64,000 bases of DNA from Ehretia macrophylla (taxonomy: Eukaryota; Streptophyta; Magnoliopsida; Boraginales; Ehretiaceae). The stretch lies in assembly GCA_037974665.1 (NCBI GenBank), contig CM075771.1, positions 37,432,425 to 37,496,424 of the forward strand. Reading direction: 5' to 3'. A program made the translations under genes and the position numbers. This document shows, in pieces, positions 47,392-59,393 of the stretch (position 1 is the stretch's first letter; every line of letters starts with the position of its first letter). Under the pieces are notes generated by a model. It saw only the letters and a program-made list of their open reading frames with translations, was not told the origin of the DNA and did no database searches.

Positions 47392-47850
47392 GAATAACGT
47401 GTCTTACCTCAATTTGCGCGCCTTAGACCTAAATTATATGACCGACCTAGGATAACGTGCCCTGTCTTGGTTTTCGTGCATGCCTCGTTATACATGCCTT
47501 AACCTAGAATTGTGTGCCTTAATCCTCGATATACGTGCGATACCTAGATAAACATACAATGACCTTAATTTACGTGCGAGACCTTGATTTGCGTGTGTCT
47601 CTTCGTTTCATGTGCATTAACTTTGAACTGCGTGCCTTAACCTAGGTTTAAGTGTCATGTCTTGAATTACGTGCATTGTATTGAATTACGTGCCTTATTT
47701 TGATCTACGTTCATTCACCTAGGGTTGTGTGTGTTAGCATTAGAATCCGTGCACTTATCTTGAAGTATGTGCCTTAGTCTTGAAAAACGTGCGTTCATCT
47801 CGTAATACGTGCCCTACCTCGTAGTACGTGCCCTAGACCTAGGAAAGCGT
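47392..47850 (+). repeat. Degenerate ~21-bp tandem repeats at the LTR 5' end
   Basis: About 20 poorly conserved copies, each with a core like ACGTGCCTTA preceded by TTGAATT or CTAG sequence. The inner ends of the related LTRs carry the same type of repeats in reverse complement. Confidence 0.8.
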
Positions 47851-49877
47851 GCTTTCACGCTAATCAAGAGAGCATCTTACACGAAGCACTAGACTATTAA
47901 ACAATCCTACAAAATCCACTATCAATATTATAATCCTAATTTAACTCACTAGAAGACAAAATAGCACAAAAAGCTAGACATTCTTTATTCCTTATTCTTT
48001 ATTCTTTTTGCACTTTCAATACACAATTAAATAACATCCAAAACATGACAAAAATTCAGATTTCGCACATGCTTTGGCCGACCATACCATGGTTTTTGCA
48101 CAAGGTTTGAACAATTATACAATTAACTATGCATGCTTAGACAAACTATGACACAAATGCATAAAAAATTGCTCAAACCACCTCAATTCTCACACCATTT
48201 TCGACCAAACCACCTATGCCCATGATAACATTTCAAAATTCCATCTTGAAGACAAAAAAATTCTGAATTTGTATGCCCAAGGCTGACCACATGCTCAAAA
48301 AATTGAAAAAGCCTCATTTTTCACTCATTTCTCTCACTTTCCTCACATTTTCTCTCTCTCCCTCTCACTCTCTCTCTCCATTTCGGTTTTGGCTGAGTTC
48401 TCTCCACCTCTTAGCTCATCTTCATCATCCTATGGTGCATCAAGACAAACCACAAGCAAAGAAACTCACCCAAGCAAGCTAGGATGCAAGAAACACACAT
48501 GCAAGCATTTTGAGTCACCATTTTCGGCCTTGGTGAGTTTTTAAGCTTCCATTTCTTTTCTTCTTGTTCTAACCTCATGCATGTGCTAAGAGATTGATCA
48601 CTAAGCTAGGAAAAATAGAGAAAATATAGTTGGAATCTCGGCTAAGCAAGAAGAAGAAGAGATTTGAGCTTCAACATGGTTTTGAGCATTTTTTGGGTTG
48701 ATTGCTAAGGTGAGGGTTAAAACCTTTTGAAAACTCTTCAAAATTTCACATGCATGCTCATAAATGTGTGTATTTGCTTCTGTACTTGAGCTATATGGTC
48801 GTTCATAAGCTTAAACAACCATGCATGGCAAGATCTTTGCTTGAAAATGATGCTAGGTGAAGTCGAAATGGATGACAGCTCTCTGACCAGTCTGTTCGAG
48901 GTAAGTTTAGCTAAGAAAATGATGTTGAAAATTCTTGAAAATTGGTAGGTAACTAGTTTGGACAGTTTTGGACATTTTCCTAGATATAGGCCGAAGCTAA
49001 TTTTGACTCTAAGGTCCTAAAAATGGCAAATCTTTAAAATGTGACCAAATCAGGAAATATGGAGAAATGAAGCAGGTTTTGGCAGATGCACTGACCTTGT
49101 GGAACGAACCATATTTGACTTAGTAAATGTTGTACAAAATGCATGAAATTTGGTGTGCTGCTAGATTTTTCAGTTCTGGAAAATTTTGTCAGAAATGGAC
49201 CAAAGCGAAAACTGACCCTAAGGACCTCAAAAACATCAATTTCTGAAAAGTGTGCAAATCTGGACAGTTTTGTGCTACCTCACTGTTTCGGCCATAACTA
49301 ATGATTCTGAACTCCAATTGATGCAAGGGTTGTTTCTGATTTTAGTTAACTTCTTAAGATTTAATTTGACATATTATTCACTAAATTTGGAGATTTTTTT
49401 GATTATCCTATTGATTGTGGGAAAACAGCCTATTGCAGTAAAGGTTTCATTTAGCTACATGCTTGGAAAATTGTTGTAACCCCTTTTGTGGTTCTAATTG
49501 TGTGGAAATGTGGTGTTGGAATGTTATGTGGACTGTTTTGAGTACTTGAGGATGCTTGAATGGAATGATGCATGACTTGAGAATGATTTTGAGTTGACTT
49601 AGGGTTTTAATCACACGATTAAGCACGAAATGGAAACCCTAATGACTAGGTAGTTTTGCTAAGTGTTGATTTTTGGTTATTGTGTGGAAATTATATGCTT
49701 AGTGGGCTGCCCGTAAATGTTTTATAACTTTAAATGTGATTTTGACCATTGCATGTTGTCATATAAGCTTTTCTTGCAACCGAACCCACGTAAATGTTGT
49801 TGCATGTTGAATATTCGTATCACTTGATTACGTGAACTTTGAAATGAGTTATATGGCTTGACTTGCATGTGTTACAT

Positions 49878-50245
49878 GGCTGCCCGTTTAATGTCCATAT
49901 GACTCTATGTGTTCTACAAAGTAAAATTTCATGTCAAGCATGCCTCGTTCGTTTACTTGGCAATATGTGATCTTGAAATTGCTCGGAGGCAACCTACTTT
50001 GTTGTCCTACTAATGTGAATTGTTAAAAGATATTCAATAGTTTATTTGAACATGATTACTTGGCTGCCCGTTAAAGTTTAATTGCTTTCAAATGGATATA
50101 TGAAATGGTTATATGTTCTTACAACGCCTTATATGCCAATATGTCAAAATGTGATCATATACTTGCTCGGAGGCAACCTACTTTGTTGCCCTCCTAATGT
50201 GATATGTTAAATGTTATAAATGTGCATTGCATACGAGGTTGCAAC
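49878..50245 (+). repeat. 184-bp tandem duplication in the solo LTR
   Basis: GGCTGCCCG occurs at 49878 and 50062, and GCTCGGAGGCAACCTACTTTG at 49981 and 50165, both 184 bp apart. The copies have diverged. The related LTRs at 18747, 27103 and 60850 hold a single copy. Confidence 0.85.
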
Positions 50246-51524
50246 CTTTAGTGTGGCATGGTAGTGTTTCACGCACACCGGGCGGCATCGGGCTTGCCGG
50301 TGTTACCGTGACTACCATGGTCCAATTCCCTCTCTCGCTTGGCATTTCATCCTCGGAGAGTTGGGTCATAGGTTTCGGGGTACATCCGGAGTACACCCAA
50401 TTGGGAGCGATAAGTGGATTATTGAAGTCGGTCGCACCAAATGAATCGAAATTGATATTGAGAGCAAATGCTCACCGTATCCTTTTTACTATGTGTATAA
50501 GTACTCTCGCTTGGTTCCTAGAGAACCTCGGGGAGGAAAGACTGGCATTTCTGTTCCCTTACTTTGTATCCGTTACTCGATTTGTTTCTTATAATTGCGT
50601 ACCTTATTATTTGTAATACGTGACATGTTCTAAAAAAGAGTTTTCATAAATTGAACCGGAAAATGAGTTTCAAAACGTATTTCTCGTTCCCCCTCGCTGA
50701 GTTCATAAGGACTCACCCTCTTTTATCATCTCAGGTGAAGAAGATCAAGAACAGGTACCCAAAGACAATGTGCCTAACGATGATTCCTTGGAGTGATTGC
50801 CTGTCTTGTGTGCTTTGCATGATTATGGCTATTTGTGAACTATGCCACTTGAAGACTATTTCTTTTATGTTGCTCGTTGTTTATTGATGTAAATGACCCC
50901 GTTGTAATTTGGGTCTAATTCTGGGATTGTACTATCTATAACCGGATGAACTTTTATTTGGTTGTTTGCTTTCGTTTTCTTAATTAGTAGTTATCGTAGG
51001 CAGTCAAACCACTAGATGAACAATCAACAAAGTTAATTCTATCTAATTTCACTTAGGTACTCATTTGCAAACTAAAGGATAATAGGTACTCGCATGGTAG
51101 GAAATTGACAAATAAACGACACATAGTTATCATGTTAGGCTTATTAACCAAACGAGACTTTCAAGATAAACTAGTAGGCAAATCGGTTGGTGACAAATAG
51201 GAGTCCTTAATGGAATTGGATTAATGATTGGAATAATTGAGGCGTTTAGAGAATTAGTCCAAACCAAAGAGACCAATTACAGCCGTTATACTGCCGGTTT
51301 ACCGAAAAAATTTGGAGTTTAGGCCAAACGTTAAGTGTTAAATCTTCATGAACGGTAAAGTACGAGACGTGACTTGAATGTTTAGATCACACCCTAGTCT
51401 AACATTTATAGGCCGGGTTGGGGCGTGACAATCGTTAAGACCAATGGGCCATCTAAATAAGCCATCTCTCTAGGCTGGGATTGTGAACCGTTAAGACATA
51501 AAGGAATTGTCCCCTCAACATGAC

Positions 51525-51643
51525 GGGTGCGATCATACCAGCACTAACGCACCGGATCCCATCAGAACTCCGAAGTTAAGCGTGTTTGGGCGAGAGTAGT
51601 ACTAGGATGGGTGACCCCTTGGGAAGTCCTCGTGTTGCACCCC
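51525..51643 (+). rRNA. 5S rRNA gene, copy 39
   Basis: Full length with three deviations: T24C, C61T, C95T. Together with 36214 the closest to consensus. Confidence 0.94.
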
Positions 51644-52201
51644 TCTCTTCAATTTATTTTGCTCCAGTTAGGGTTGCGAAGATACTTTATCCACTACATT
51701 TCTATTATCGAATCCCACGGCACATAGGGCAAGACAACTTCGCTTCACATGGAGGCTGGGCCAGCAAACCGATGGCATAGGGCTTGTGACCAGGTCTCCG
51801 TCGCTCCGGTGCCCATAACTTTCGATCCGCAAGGAGTTACGCGGCGCACAACATACCGTTACAAAGCTCTACGAGAGCTCTACAACGGGGGCAGCCAGCT
51901 TGCTCGTTGTACCCTTTTTGGAGACCAAAATTGAACGTTTTCTTCAGTTTCGGGCCACTTTTCAGTTTTTGCTCTGTTTTTTAATCCCGGATCGTATGTC
52001 GTGAGCTGTTAAAAGGACGACAACCTTACTCGCAGGACATTAGAGGGCCCTACAACGCGTCCATATCACGTCTTGTGAGGATGCTGCGTTGTTGAAGCGG
52101 ATGGGTTGTCGTTAAGCCCATTGGGCCTTCTGAATGGGCCATCTCTCTAGGCTGGGACTGTGAACCGTAAACACATAAAGGAATTGTGCCCTCAACATGA
52201 C

Positions 52202-52320
52202 CGGTGCGATGATACCAACACTAATGCACCGGATAGCATCAGAACTCCGAAGTTAAGCGTGCTTAGGCGAGAGTAGTACTAGGATGGGTGACCCCCTGGG
52301 ATGTCCTCGTGTTGCACCCC
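52202..52320 (+). rRNA. 5S rRNA gene, copy 40
   Basis: Full length. Deviations: G1C, C10G, G17A, CC to AG at 34-36 (GGATAGCATC), G64A, A101T. Sister of the copy at 45506. Confidence 0.92.
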
Positions 52321-52877
52321 CCTTTTCAATTTATTTTGCTCTGGTTAGGGTTGCCAAGATACTTTATCCACCATATTTCTATTATCGAATCCCACGGCAC
52401 ATTGGGCAAAACAACTTCGCTTCACGTGGAGGCTGGGCCAGTAAACTGAAGGCATAGGGCTTGTGACAAGGTCTCCGTCGCTCTGGTGCCCATAACTTTT
52501 GATCCATAAGGAGTTACGTGGCGTACAGCATACCGTTGGAAAGCTCTTCGAGAGTTCTACGACAGAGGCAGCCAGCTCGCTCGCTGCGTCCATTTTGGAG
52601 TCAAAAATCGAACGTTTTCATCAGTTTCAAGCCACTTTTCTATTTTTGCTCTGTTTTTCGGCCCCGGATCGTACGTCGTGAGCTGTTAAAAGGATGACAA
52701 CCTTACTCGTGGAAATTAGAGGGCCCAACAATACATCGATATTATGTCTTGCAAGGATGCTGCGTTGTTGAAGCAGATGGGTTATCGTTAAGCCCATTGG
52801 GCCTTCTAAATAAACCATCTCTCTAGGCTTGGACTGTGAACCATTAACACATAAGCGAATTGTGCCCTCAACATGAC

Positions 52878-52996
52878 CGGTGCAATCATACCAGCACTAA
52901 TGCACTGGATCCCATCAGAACTACTTAATTAAGCGTGCTTGGGCGAGAGTAGTACTAGGATGGGTGACCCCCTGGGAAGTCTTCGTGTTGCACCCC
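52878..52996 (+). rRNA. 5S rRNA gene, copy 41
   Basis: Full length. Deviations: G1C, G7A, C29T, altered 46-51 (CTACTTAATT), C105T. Sister of the copy at 54231. Confidence 0.92.
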
Positions 52997-53554
52997 CCTT
53001 TTCAATTTATTTTGCGCCGATTAGGGTTGCCAAGATACTTTATCCCCCACATTTCTATTATCGAATCCCGCGGCACATTGGGCAAGACAACTTCGCTTCA
53101 CGTGGAGGCTGGGCTAGCAAACCGAGGGCGTAGGGCTTGTGACCAGGTCTCCGTCACTCCGGTGCCCATAACCTTTGATCCGTAAGGAGTTACGCGGCGC
53201 ACAGCATGCCATTGCAAAGCTCTCCGAGAGCTCTATGACAGGGGCAACAAGCATGCTCGCTGTGCCCTTTTTAGAGCCTAAAATCGAACATTTTCATCAG
53301 TTTCAGGCCACTTTTCTATTTTTGCTCTGTTTTTCCGTCCTGGATCGTACGTCGTGAGCTGTTATAAGGATGACAACCTTACTCGCGGGACATTGGAGGG
53401 CCCTACAACGCGTCGATATCACGTCTTGCGAGGATGCTGCGTTGTTGAAGCGGATGGGTTGTCGTTAAGCCCATTGGGCCTTCTGAATGGGCCATCACTC
53501 TAGGTTGGGACTGTGAACCGTTAACAAATAAAGGAATTGTGCTGTCAACATGAC

Positions 53555-53673
53555 GGGTGCGATCATACCAGCACAAATGCACAGGATCCCATCAGAACTC
53601 CGAAGTTAAGCGTGCTTGGGCGAGAGTAGTACTAGGATGGGTGACCCCATGGGAAGTCCTCGTGTAGCACCAC
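53555..53673 (+). rRNA. 5S rRNA gene, copy 42
   Basis: Full length. Deviations: T21A, C29A, C95A, T112A, C118A. Confidence 0.92.
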
Positions 53674-54230
53674 CCTTTTTAGTTTTTTTTGCTCCGGTTA
53701 GGGTTGCCAACATACTTTATCCTCCACATTTCTATTATCGAATCCCATCGCAACTTGGGCAAGACTAGTTCGCTTCACGTGGAGGATGGGCCAGTAAACC
53801 GAGGGCATAGGGCTTGTGACCAGGTCTCCGTCGCTCCGGTGCCCATAACTTTTGATCCAGAAGGAGTTACATGGCGTACAGCATACCGTTGGAAATCTCT
53901 TCGAGAGTTCTACGACGGGGGCAGCTAGCTCGCTCGCTGCGCCCATTTTGGAGTCCAAAATCGAACATTTTCATCAGTTTCAAGCCACTTTTCTATTTTT
54001 GCTCTGTTATTCAGCCCCGGATCATACGTCGTGAGATGTTAAAAGGATGACAACCTTACTCGTAGAAATTAGAGGGCCCAACAATGCGTCGATATCACGT
54101 CTTGCAAGGATGCTGCGTTGTTGAAGCAAATGGGTTATCGTTAAGCCCATTGGGCCTTCTAAATAAACCATCTCTCTAGGCTTGGACTGTGAACCATTAA
54201 CACATAAGGGAATTGTGCCCTCAACATGAC

Positions 54231-54349
54231 GGGTGCGATCATACACGCACTAATGCACTGGATCCCATCAGAACTACTTAGTTAAGCGTGCTTGGGCGAG
54301 AGTAGTACTAGGATGGGTGACCCCCTGGGAAGTCCTCGTGTTGCACCCC
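54231..54349 (+). rRNA. 5S rRNA gene, copy 43
   Basis: Full length. Deviations: CA to AC at 15-16, C29T, altered 46-49 (CTACTTAG). Confidence 0.92.
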
Positions 54350-54707
54350 CCTTTTCAATTTATTTTGCGCCGATTAGGGTTGCCAAGATACTTTATCCCC
54401 ACATTTCTATTATCGAATCCCACGGCACATTGGGCAAGACAACTTCGCTTCACGTGGAGGCTAGGCCAGTAAACCGAGGGCGTAGGGCTTGTGACCAGGT
54501 CTCCGTCACTCCGGTGCCCATAACTTTTGATCCGTAAGGAGTTACATGGCACACAGCAAGCCATTGCAAAGCTTTCCGAGAGCTCTATGATGGGGGCAAG
54601 AAGCATGCTCGTTGTGCCCTTTTTAGAGCCTAAAATCGAACGTTTTTATCAGTTTCGGGACACTTCTCTATTGTTGAAGCTGATGCGTTGATATCACGTC
54701 TGAATTG

Positions 54708-54803
54708 TGCACTGGATCCCATCAGAACTCCGAAGTTAAGCGTGCTTGGGCGAGAGTAGTACTAGGATGGGTGACCCCCAGGGAAGTCCTCGTGTTGTAC
54801 CCC
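54708..54803 (+). pseudogene. 5S rRNA gene, copy 44, 5'-truncated by rearrangement
   Basis: The gene starts at about nucleotide 24 (TGCACTGGATCCC) directly after GTCTGAATTG. The first 23 bases and the normal promoter are missing. The remainder, including the internal promoter and 3' end, is intact apart from C29T, T96A and C114T. Confidence 0.9.
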
Positions 54804-55361
54804 CCTTTTCAATTTATTTTGCTCCGGTTAGGGCTGCCAAGATACTTTATCCAGCACATTTCTATTATCGAATCCCACGGCACCTTGGGCAAGACAACTT
54901 CGCTTCACGTGGAGGCTAGGCCAGGAAACCGAGGGCATAGGGCTTATGACCAGGTCTCCGTCATTCCGGTGCCCATAACTTTTGATCCGTAAGGAGTTAC
55001 GCGCCGCACAACATACCATTGCTATGCTCTCCAAGAGATCTACGACGGGGGCAGTTAGCATGCTCGCTGTGCCCTTTTTGGTGCCTAAAATCGAACGTTT
55101 TCATTAGTTTTGGGCCACTTTTCTATTTTTACTTTGTTTTTCTATCCCGGATCGTATGTCGTGAGCTGTTAAAAGGATGACAACCTTATTCGTGAGACAT
55201 TAGAGAGCCCAACAATGCGTTGATATCACGTCTTGCGAGAATGCTGCGTTGTTGAAGCTGATGGGTTATCGTTAAGCCCATTGGTTCTTCTAAATAAACC
55301 ATCTCTCTAGGCTGAGACTGTGAACTGTTAACATATATAGGAATTATGCTCTCAACATGAC

Positions 55362-55480
55362 GGGTACGATCATACCAGCACTAATGAAACGGATCCCATC
55401 AGAACTCCGAAGTTGTGCGTGCTTGGGCGAGAGTGGTACTAGGATGGTTGACCCCATGGGAAGTCCTAGTGTTGCACCCC
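55362..55480 (+). rRNA. 5S rRNA gene, copy 45
   Basis: Full length. Deviations include G5A, C26A, C28A, AA to GT at 54-55, A75G, G87T, C95A and C107A. Confidence 0.9.
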
Positions 55481-56037
55481 ACTTTTCATTATTTTTGCCC
55501 TGGTTAGGGTTACCAAGATACTTTATCCACCACATTTCTATTATCGAATCCCAAGGCACCTTGGGCAAGACAACTTCGCTTCATGTGGAGACAGGGCCAG
55601 CAAACCGAGGGAGTTGGAATTGTGACCAAGTCTCTGTCGCTCCAGTGCCCATAACTTTTGTTCCGTAAGGAGTTACGTGGCGCACAGCATATCGTTGCAA
55701 AGCTCTCCGAGAGCTCTACGACAAGGGTAGCTAGCTTGCTTGCTGTGCCCTTTTTGGAGCCCAAAATCCAACGTTTTTATTAGTTTCGGGCCACTTTTCT
55801 ATTTTTGCTCTGTTTTTTCATCCCGGATCATAGGTCGTGAGCTGTTAAAAGGATGACAACCTTACTCGCAGGACATCAGAGGGCCCTACAACGCGTCCAT
55901 ATCACGTCTTGTGAGGATGCTGCGTGGTTGAAGCGGATGGGTTGTCGTTATGCCCATTGGGCCTTCTGAATGGGCCATCTCTCTAGGCTGGGACTGTGAA
56001 CCGTTAACACATAAAGGAATTGTACTCTCAACATGAC

Positions 56038-56156
56038 GGGTGCGATCATACCAGCACTAATGCACCGGATCCCATTAGAACTCCGAAGTTAAACATGCTT
56101 GGGCGATAGAAGTACTAGGATAGGTGACCCCCTAGGAAGTCCTCGTGTTGCACCCC
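56038..56156 (+). rRNA. 5S rRNA gene, copy 46
   Basis: Full length. Deviations: C39T, G56A, G58A, G70T, T73A, G85A, G97A. Confidence 0.91.
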
Positions 56157-56713
56157 CCTTTTCAATTTTTTTTGTCCGGTTAGGGTTGCCAAGATACTTT
56201 ATCCACCACATTTCTATTATCGAATCACACGGCACCTTGGGCAAGAAAACTTCGCTTCACGTGGAGGTTGGGCCAGCAAACCAAGGGCGTAGGGCTTGTG
56301 ACCAGGTCTCCGTCGCTCCGGTGCCCGTAACTTTTGATCTGTAAGGAGTTACGCGGCGCACAGCATACCGTTGCAAAGCACTCCGAGAGCTCTATGACGG
56401 GGGCAGCTAGCATGCTCGTTGTGCCCTTTTTGGAGCCTAAAATCGAATGTTTTCATCAGTTTTGGGCCACTTTTCTATTTTTGCTTTGTTTTTTCATCCC
56501 GGATCGTATGTCGTGAGCTGTTAAAAGGACGAGAACCTTACTCGCGGAAAGTTAGAGGGCCCTACAACGCGTCGATATCACGTCTTGCGAGGATACTGCA
56601 TTGTTGAAGTGGATAGGTTGTCATTAAGCCCATTGGGCCTTCTGAATGAGGCATCTCTCTAGGCTGGGACTGTGAACCGTTAACACATAAAGGAATTGTG
56701 CCCTCAACATGAC

Positions 56714-56832
56714 GGGTGTGATCATACCAGCACTAATGCACTGGATCCCATTAGAACTCCGAAGTTAAACGTGCTTGGGCAAGAGTAGTACTAGGATGGG
56801 TGACCCCCTCGAAAGTCCTCGTGTTGCACCCC
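56714..56832 (+). rRNA. 5S rRNA gene, copy 47
   Basis: Full length. Deviations: C6T, C29T, C39T, G56A, G68A, G97C, G99A. Confidence 0.91.
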
Positions 56833-57389
56833 CATTTTCAATTTATATTGCTCCGGTTAGGGTTGCCAAGATACTCTATCCACTAGTTTTCTATTATCGA
56901 ATCCCACGGCACATTGGGCAAGACAACTTCGCTTCACGTGGAGGCTGGGGTTGCAAACCGAGGGCGTAGGGCTTGTGACCAGGTCTCCGTCGCTCCGGTG
57001 CCCATAACTTTTGATCCATAAGGAGTTACGCGGCGCACAGCATACCGTTGCAAAGCTCTCCGAGAGCTCTACGACGGGGGCAGCAAGCTTGCTCGCTGTG
57101 CCCTTTTTGGAGCCTAAAATCGAACGTTTTCAACAGTTTCGGGCCAATTTTCTATTTTTGCTTTGTTTTTTTGTCCCGGATCGTACGTCGTGAGCTGTTA
57201 AAAGGACGAGAACCTTACCCACAGGACATTAGAGGGCCAACAATACGTCGATATCACGTCTTGCGAGGATGCTGCGTTGTTGAAGCGGATGGATTATCGT
57301 TAAGCCCAATGGGCCTACTAAATAAACCTTCTCTCTAGGTTGGGACTGTGAACCTTTAACACATAAAGGAATTATGCCTTCAAAATGAC

Positions 57390-57508
57390 GGGTGCGATCA
57401 TACCAGCACTATTGAACTGGATCCCATCAAAACTCCGAAGTTAAGCATGCTTGGGCGAGAGTAGTACTAGGATGGGTGACCCCATGGGAAGTCCTCGTGT
57501 TGCACCCC
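57390..57508 (+). rRNA. 5S rRNA gene, copy 48
   Basis: Full length. Deviations: A23T, C26A, C29T, G41A, G58A, C95A. Confidence 0.92.
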
Positions 57509-58066
57509 CCTTTTCATTTTTTTTGCCCCAGTTAGGGTTGGCAAGATACTTTATCCCCCCACATTTCTATTATCGAATCCCATGGCACCTTGGGCAAGAC
57601 AACTTCGCTTCATGTGGAGGCTGGGCCCGCAAACTGAGGGCGTAGGACTTGTGACTAGGTCTCCGTCGCTCCGGTGCCCATAACTTTTGATCTGTAAGGA
57701 GTTATGCGGCACACAGCATACCGTTGCAAAGCTCTCCAAGAGCTCTACGATGGGGGCAGCTAGCTTGCATGTCGTGCCCTTTTTGGAGCCCAAAATCCAA
57801 TGTTTTCATCAGGTCCGAGCCACTTTTCAATTTTTGCTCTATTTTTACGTCCCGGATCGTACGTCGTGAGCTGTTAAAAGGACGACAACCTAACTCGCGG
57901 GACATTAGGGGGCCCTACAATGCGTCGATATCACGTCTTGTGAGGATGTTGCGTTGTTGAAGTGGATGGGTTGTTGTTAAGCCCATTGGGCCTTTTGAAT
58001 GAGTCATCTCTCTAGGCTGAGACTGTGAACCGTTAACACATAAAGGAATTGTGCCCTCAAAATGAC

Positions 58067-58185
58067 GTGTGCGATCATACCAGCACTAATGCACCGGATC
58101 CCATTTGAACTCCGAAGTTAAGTGTGGTTGGGCGAGAGTAGTACTAGGATGGTTGACCCCCTAGGAAGTCCTCGTGTTGCACCCC
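58067..58185 (+). rRNA. 5S rRNA gene, copy 49
   Basis: Full length. Deviations: G2T, C39T, A40T, C57T, C61G, G87T, G97A. Confidence 0.91.
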
Positions 58186-58744
58186 CCTTTTCAATTTTTT
58201 TTGCTCTGGTTAGGGTTGCCAGGATACTTTATCCACCACATTTCTATTATCGAATCCCACGACACCTTGGGCAAGACAACTTCGCTTAACGTGGAGGCTG
58301 GGCCAGCAAACCGAGGGCGTAGGCCTTGTGACAAGGTCTCCCTCGGTCCAGTGCCCATAACTTTGGATCCGTAAGGAGTTACGCGGCGCTCAGCATACCG
58401 TTGCAAAGCTCTCCGAGAGCTCTACGACGGGGGCCGCAAGCTTGCTTTCTTTGCCCATTTTGGTGCCCAAAATCGAACGTTTTCATCAGTTTCGGGCCAA
58501 TTTTCTAATTGTGCTATGTTTTTCCATCCTGGATCGTATGTCGTGAGCTGTTAAAAAGGACGAAAACCTTACTCGCAGGACATTAGAGGGACCTGCAATG
58601 CGTCGATATCACGTCTTGCGAGGATGCGGCGTTGTTGAAGCGGATGGGTTGTCGTTAAGCCCATTGGGCCTTCTGAATGGGCCATCTCTCTAGGCTGGGA
58701 CTATGAACCGTTAACACATAAAGGAATTGTGCCCTCAACATGAC

Positions 58745-58863
58745 GGGTACGATCATACAATCACTAATGCACCGGATCCCATCAGAACTCCGAAGTTAAG
58801 CATGCTTGGGCGAGAATAGTGCTAGGATGGGTGACCCCTTGCGAAGTCCTCGTGTTGCACCCC
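58745..58863 (+). rRNA. 5S rRNA gene, copy 50
   Basis: Full length. Deviations: G5A, C15A, G17T, G58A, G71A, A77G, C95T, G98C. Confidence 0.91.
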
Positions 58864-59393
58864 CCTTTTCAATTTTTTTTGCTCTGGTTAGGGTTGCCAA
58901 GATACTTTATCCATCACATTTCTATTATCGAATCCCACGGCACCTAAGGCAAGACAACTTCGCTTCACGTGGAGGCTGGGCCAGCAAACCGAGGGCGTAG
59001 GGCATGTGACCAAGTCTCCGTCTCTCCGGTGCCCATAACTTTTGATCCGTAAGGAGTTACGCTGCGCGCAGCATACCGTTGCAAAGCTCTCCGAGAGCTC
59101 TACGACGGGGACTACTAGCTTGCTCGCTGTGCCATTTTTGCAGCCCAAAATCGAACGTTTTCATCAGTTTCGGGCCACTTTTCTATTTTTGCTCTATTTT
59201 TCTGTGCCGGATCGTTCGTCGTGAGTTGTTAAAAGGACGACAACCTTACTTGCGGGACATTAGAGGGCCCTACAACGCGTCGATATCACGTCTTGCAAGG
59301 ATGCTGTGTTGTTGAAGTGGATGGGTTGTCGTTAAGCCCATTGGCCTTTTGAATGGACCATCTCTCTAGGCTGGGACTGTGAACCGTTAACAC

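Larger units (their letters stand above)
47376..51430 (+). mobile_element. Solo LTR of a Ty3/gypsy element
   Basis: 4055 bp beginning TGTGAGGCCCGACCCC and ending GGTTGGGGCGTGACA, flanked by a perfect ATCGT duplication. It is homologous, in opposite orientation, to the LTRs of the 18747-30660 element, and closest to the LTR starting at 60850. There is no gag, pol, primer site or polypurine tract. Removing it with one duplication gives a 676-bp 5S unit. A solo LTR forms by recombination between the two LTRs of a full element. The open frame at 50227-50616 belongs to the conserved LTR block described under findings. Confidence 0.93.

Noticed and set aside
48273..48482. A serine/leucine-rich open frame in the solo LTR
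   Set aside because: It comes from a CTCTCT-rich tract (48340-48380) whose counterparts in the other LTRs read in different frames.
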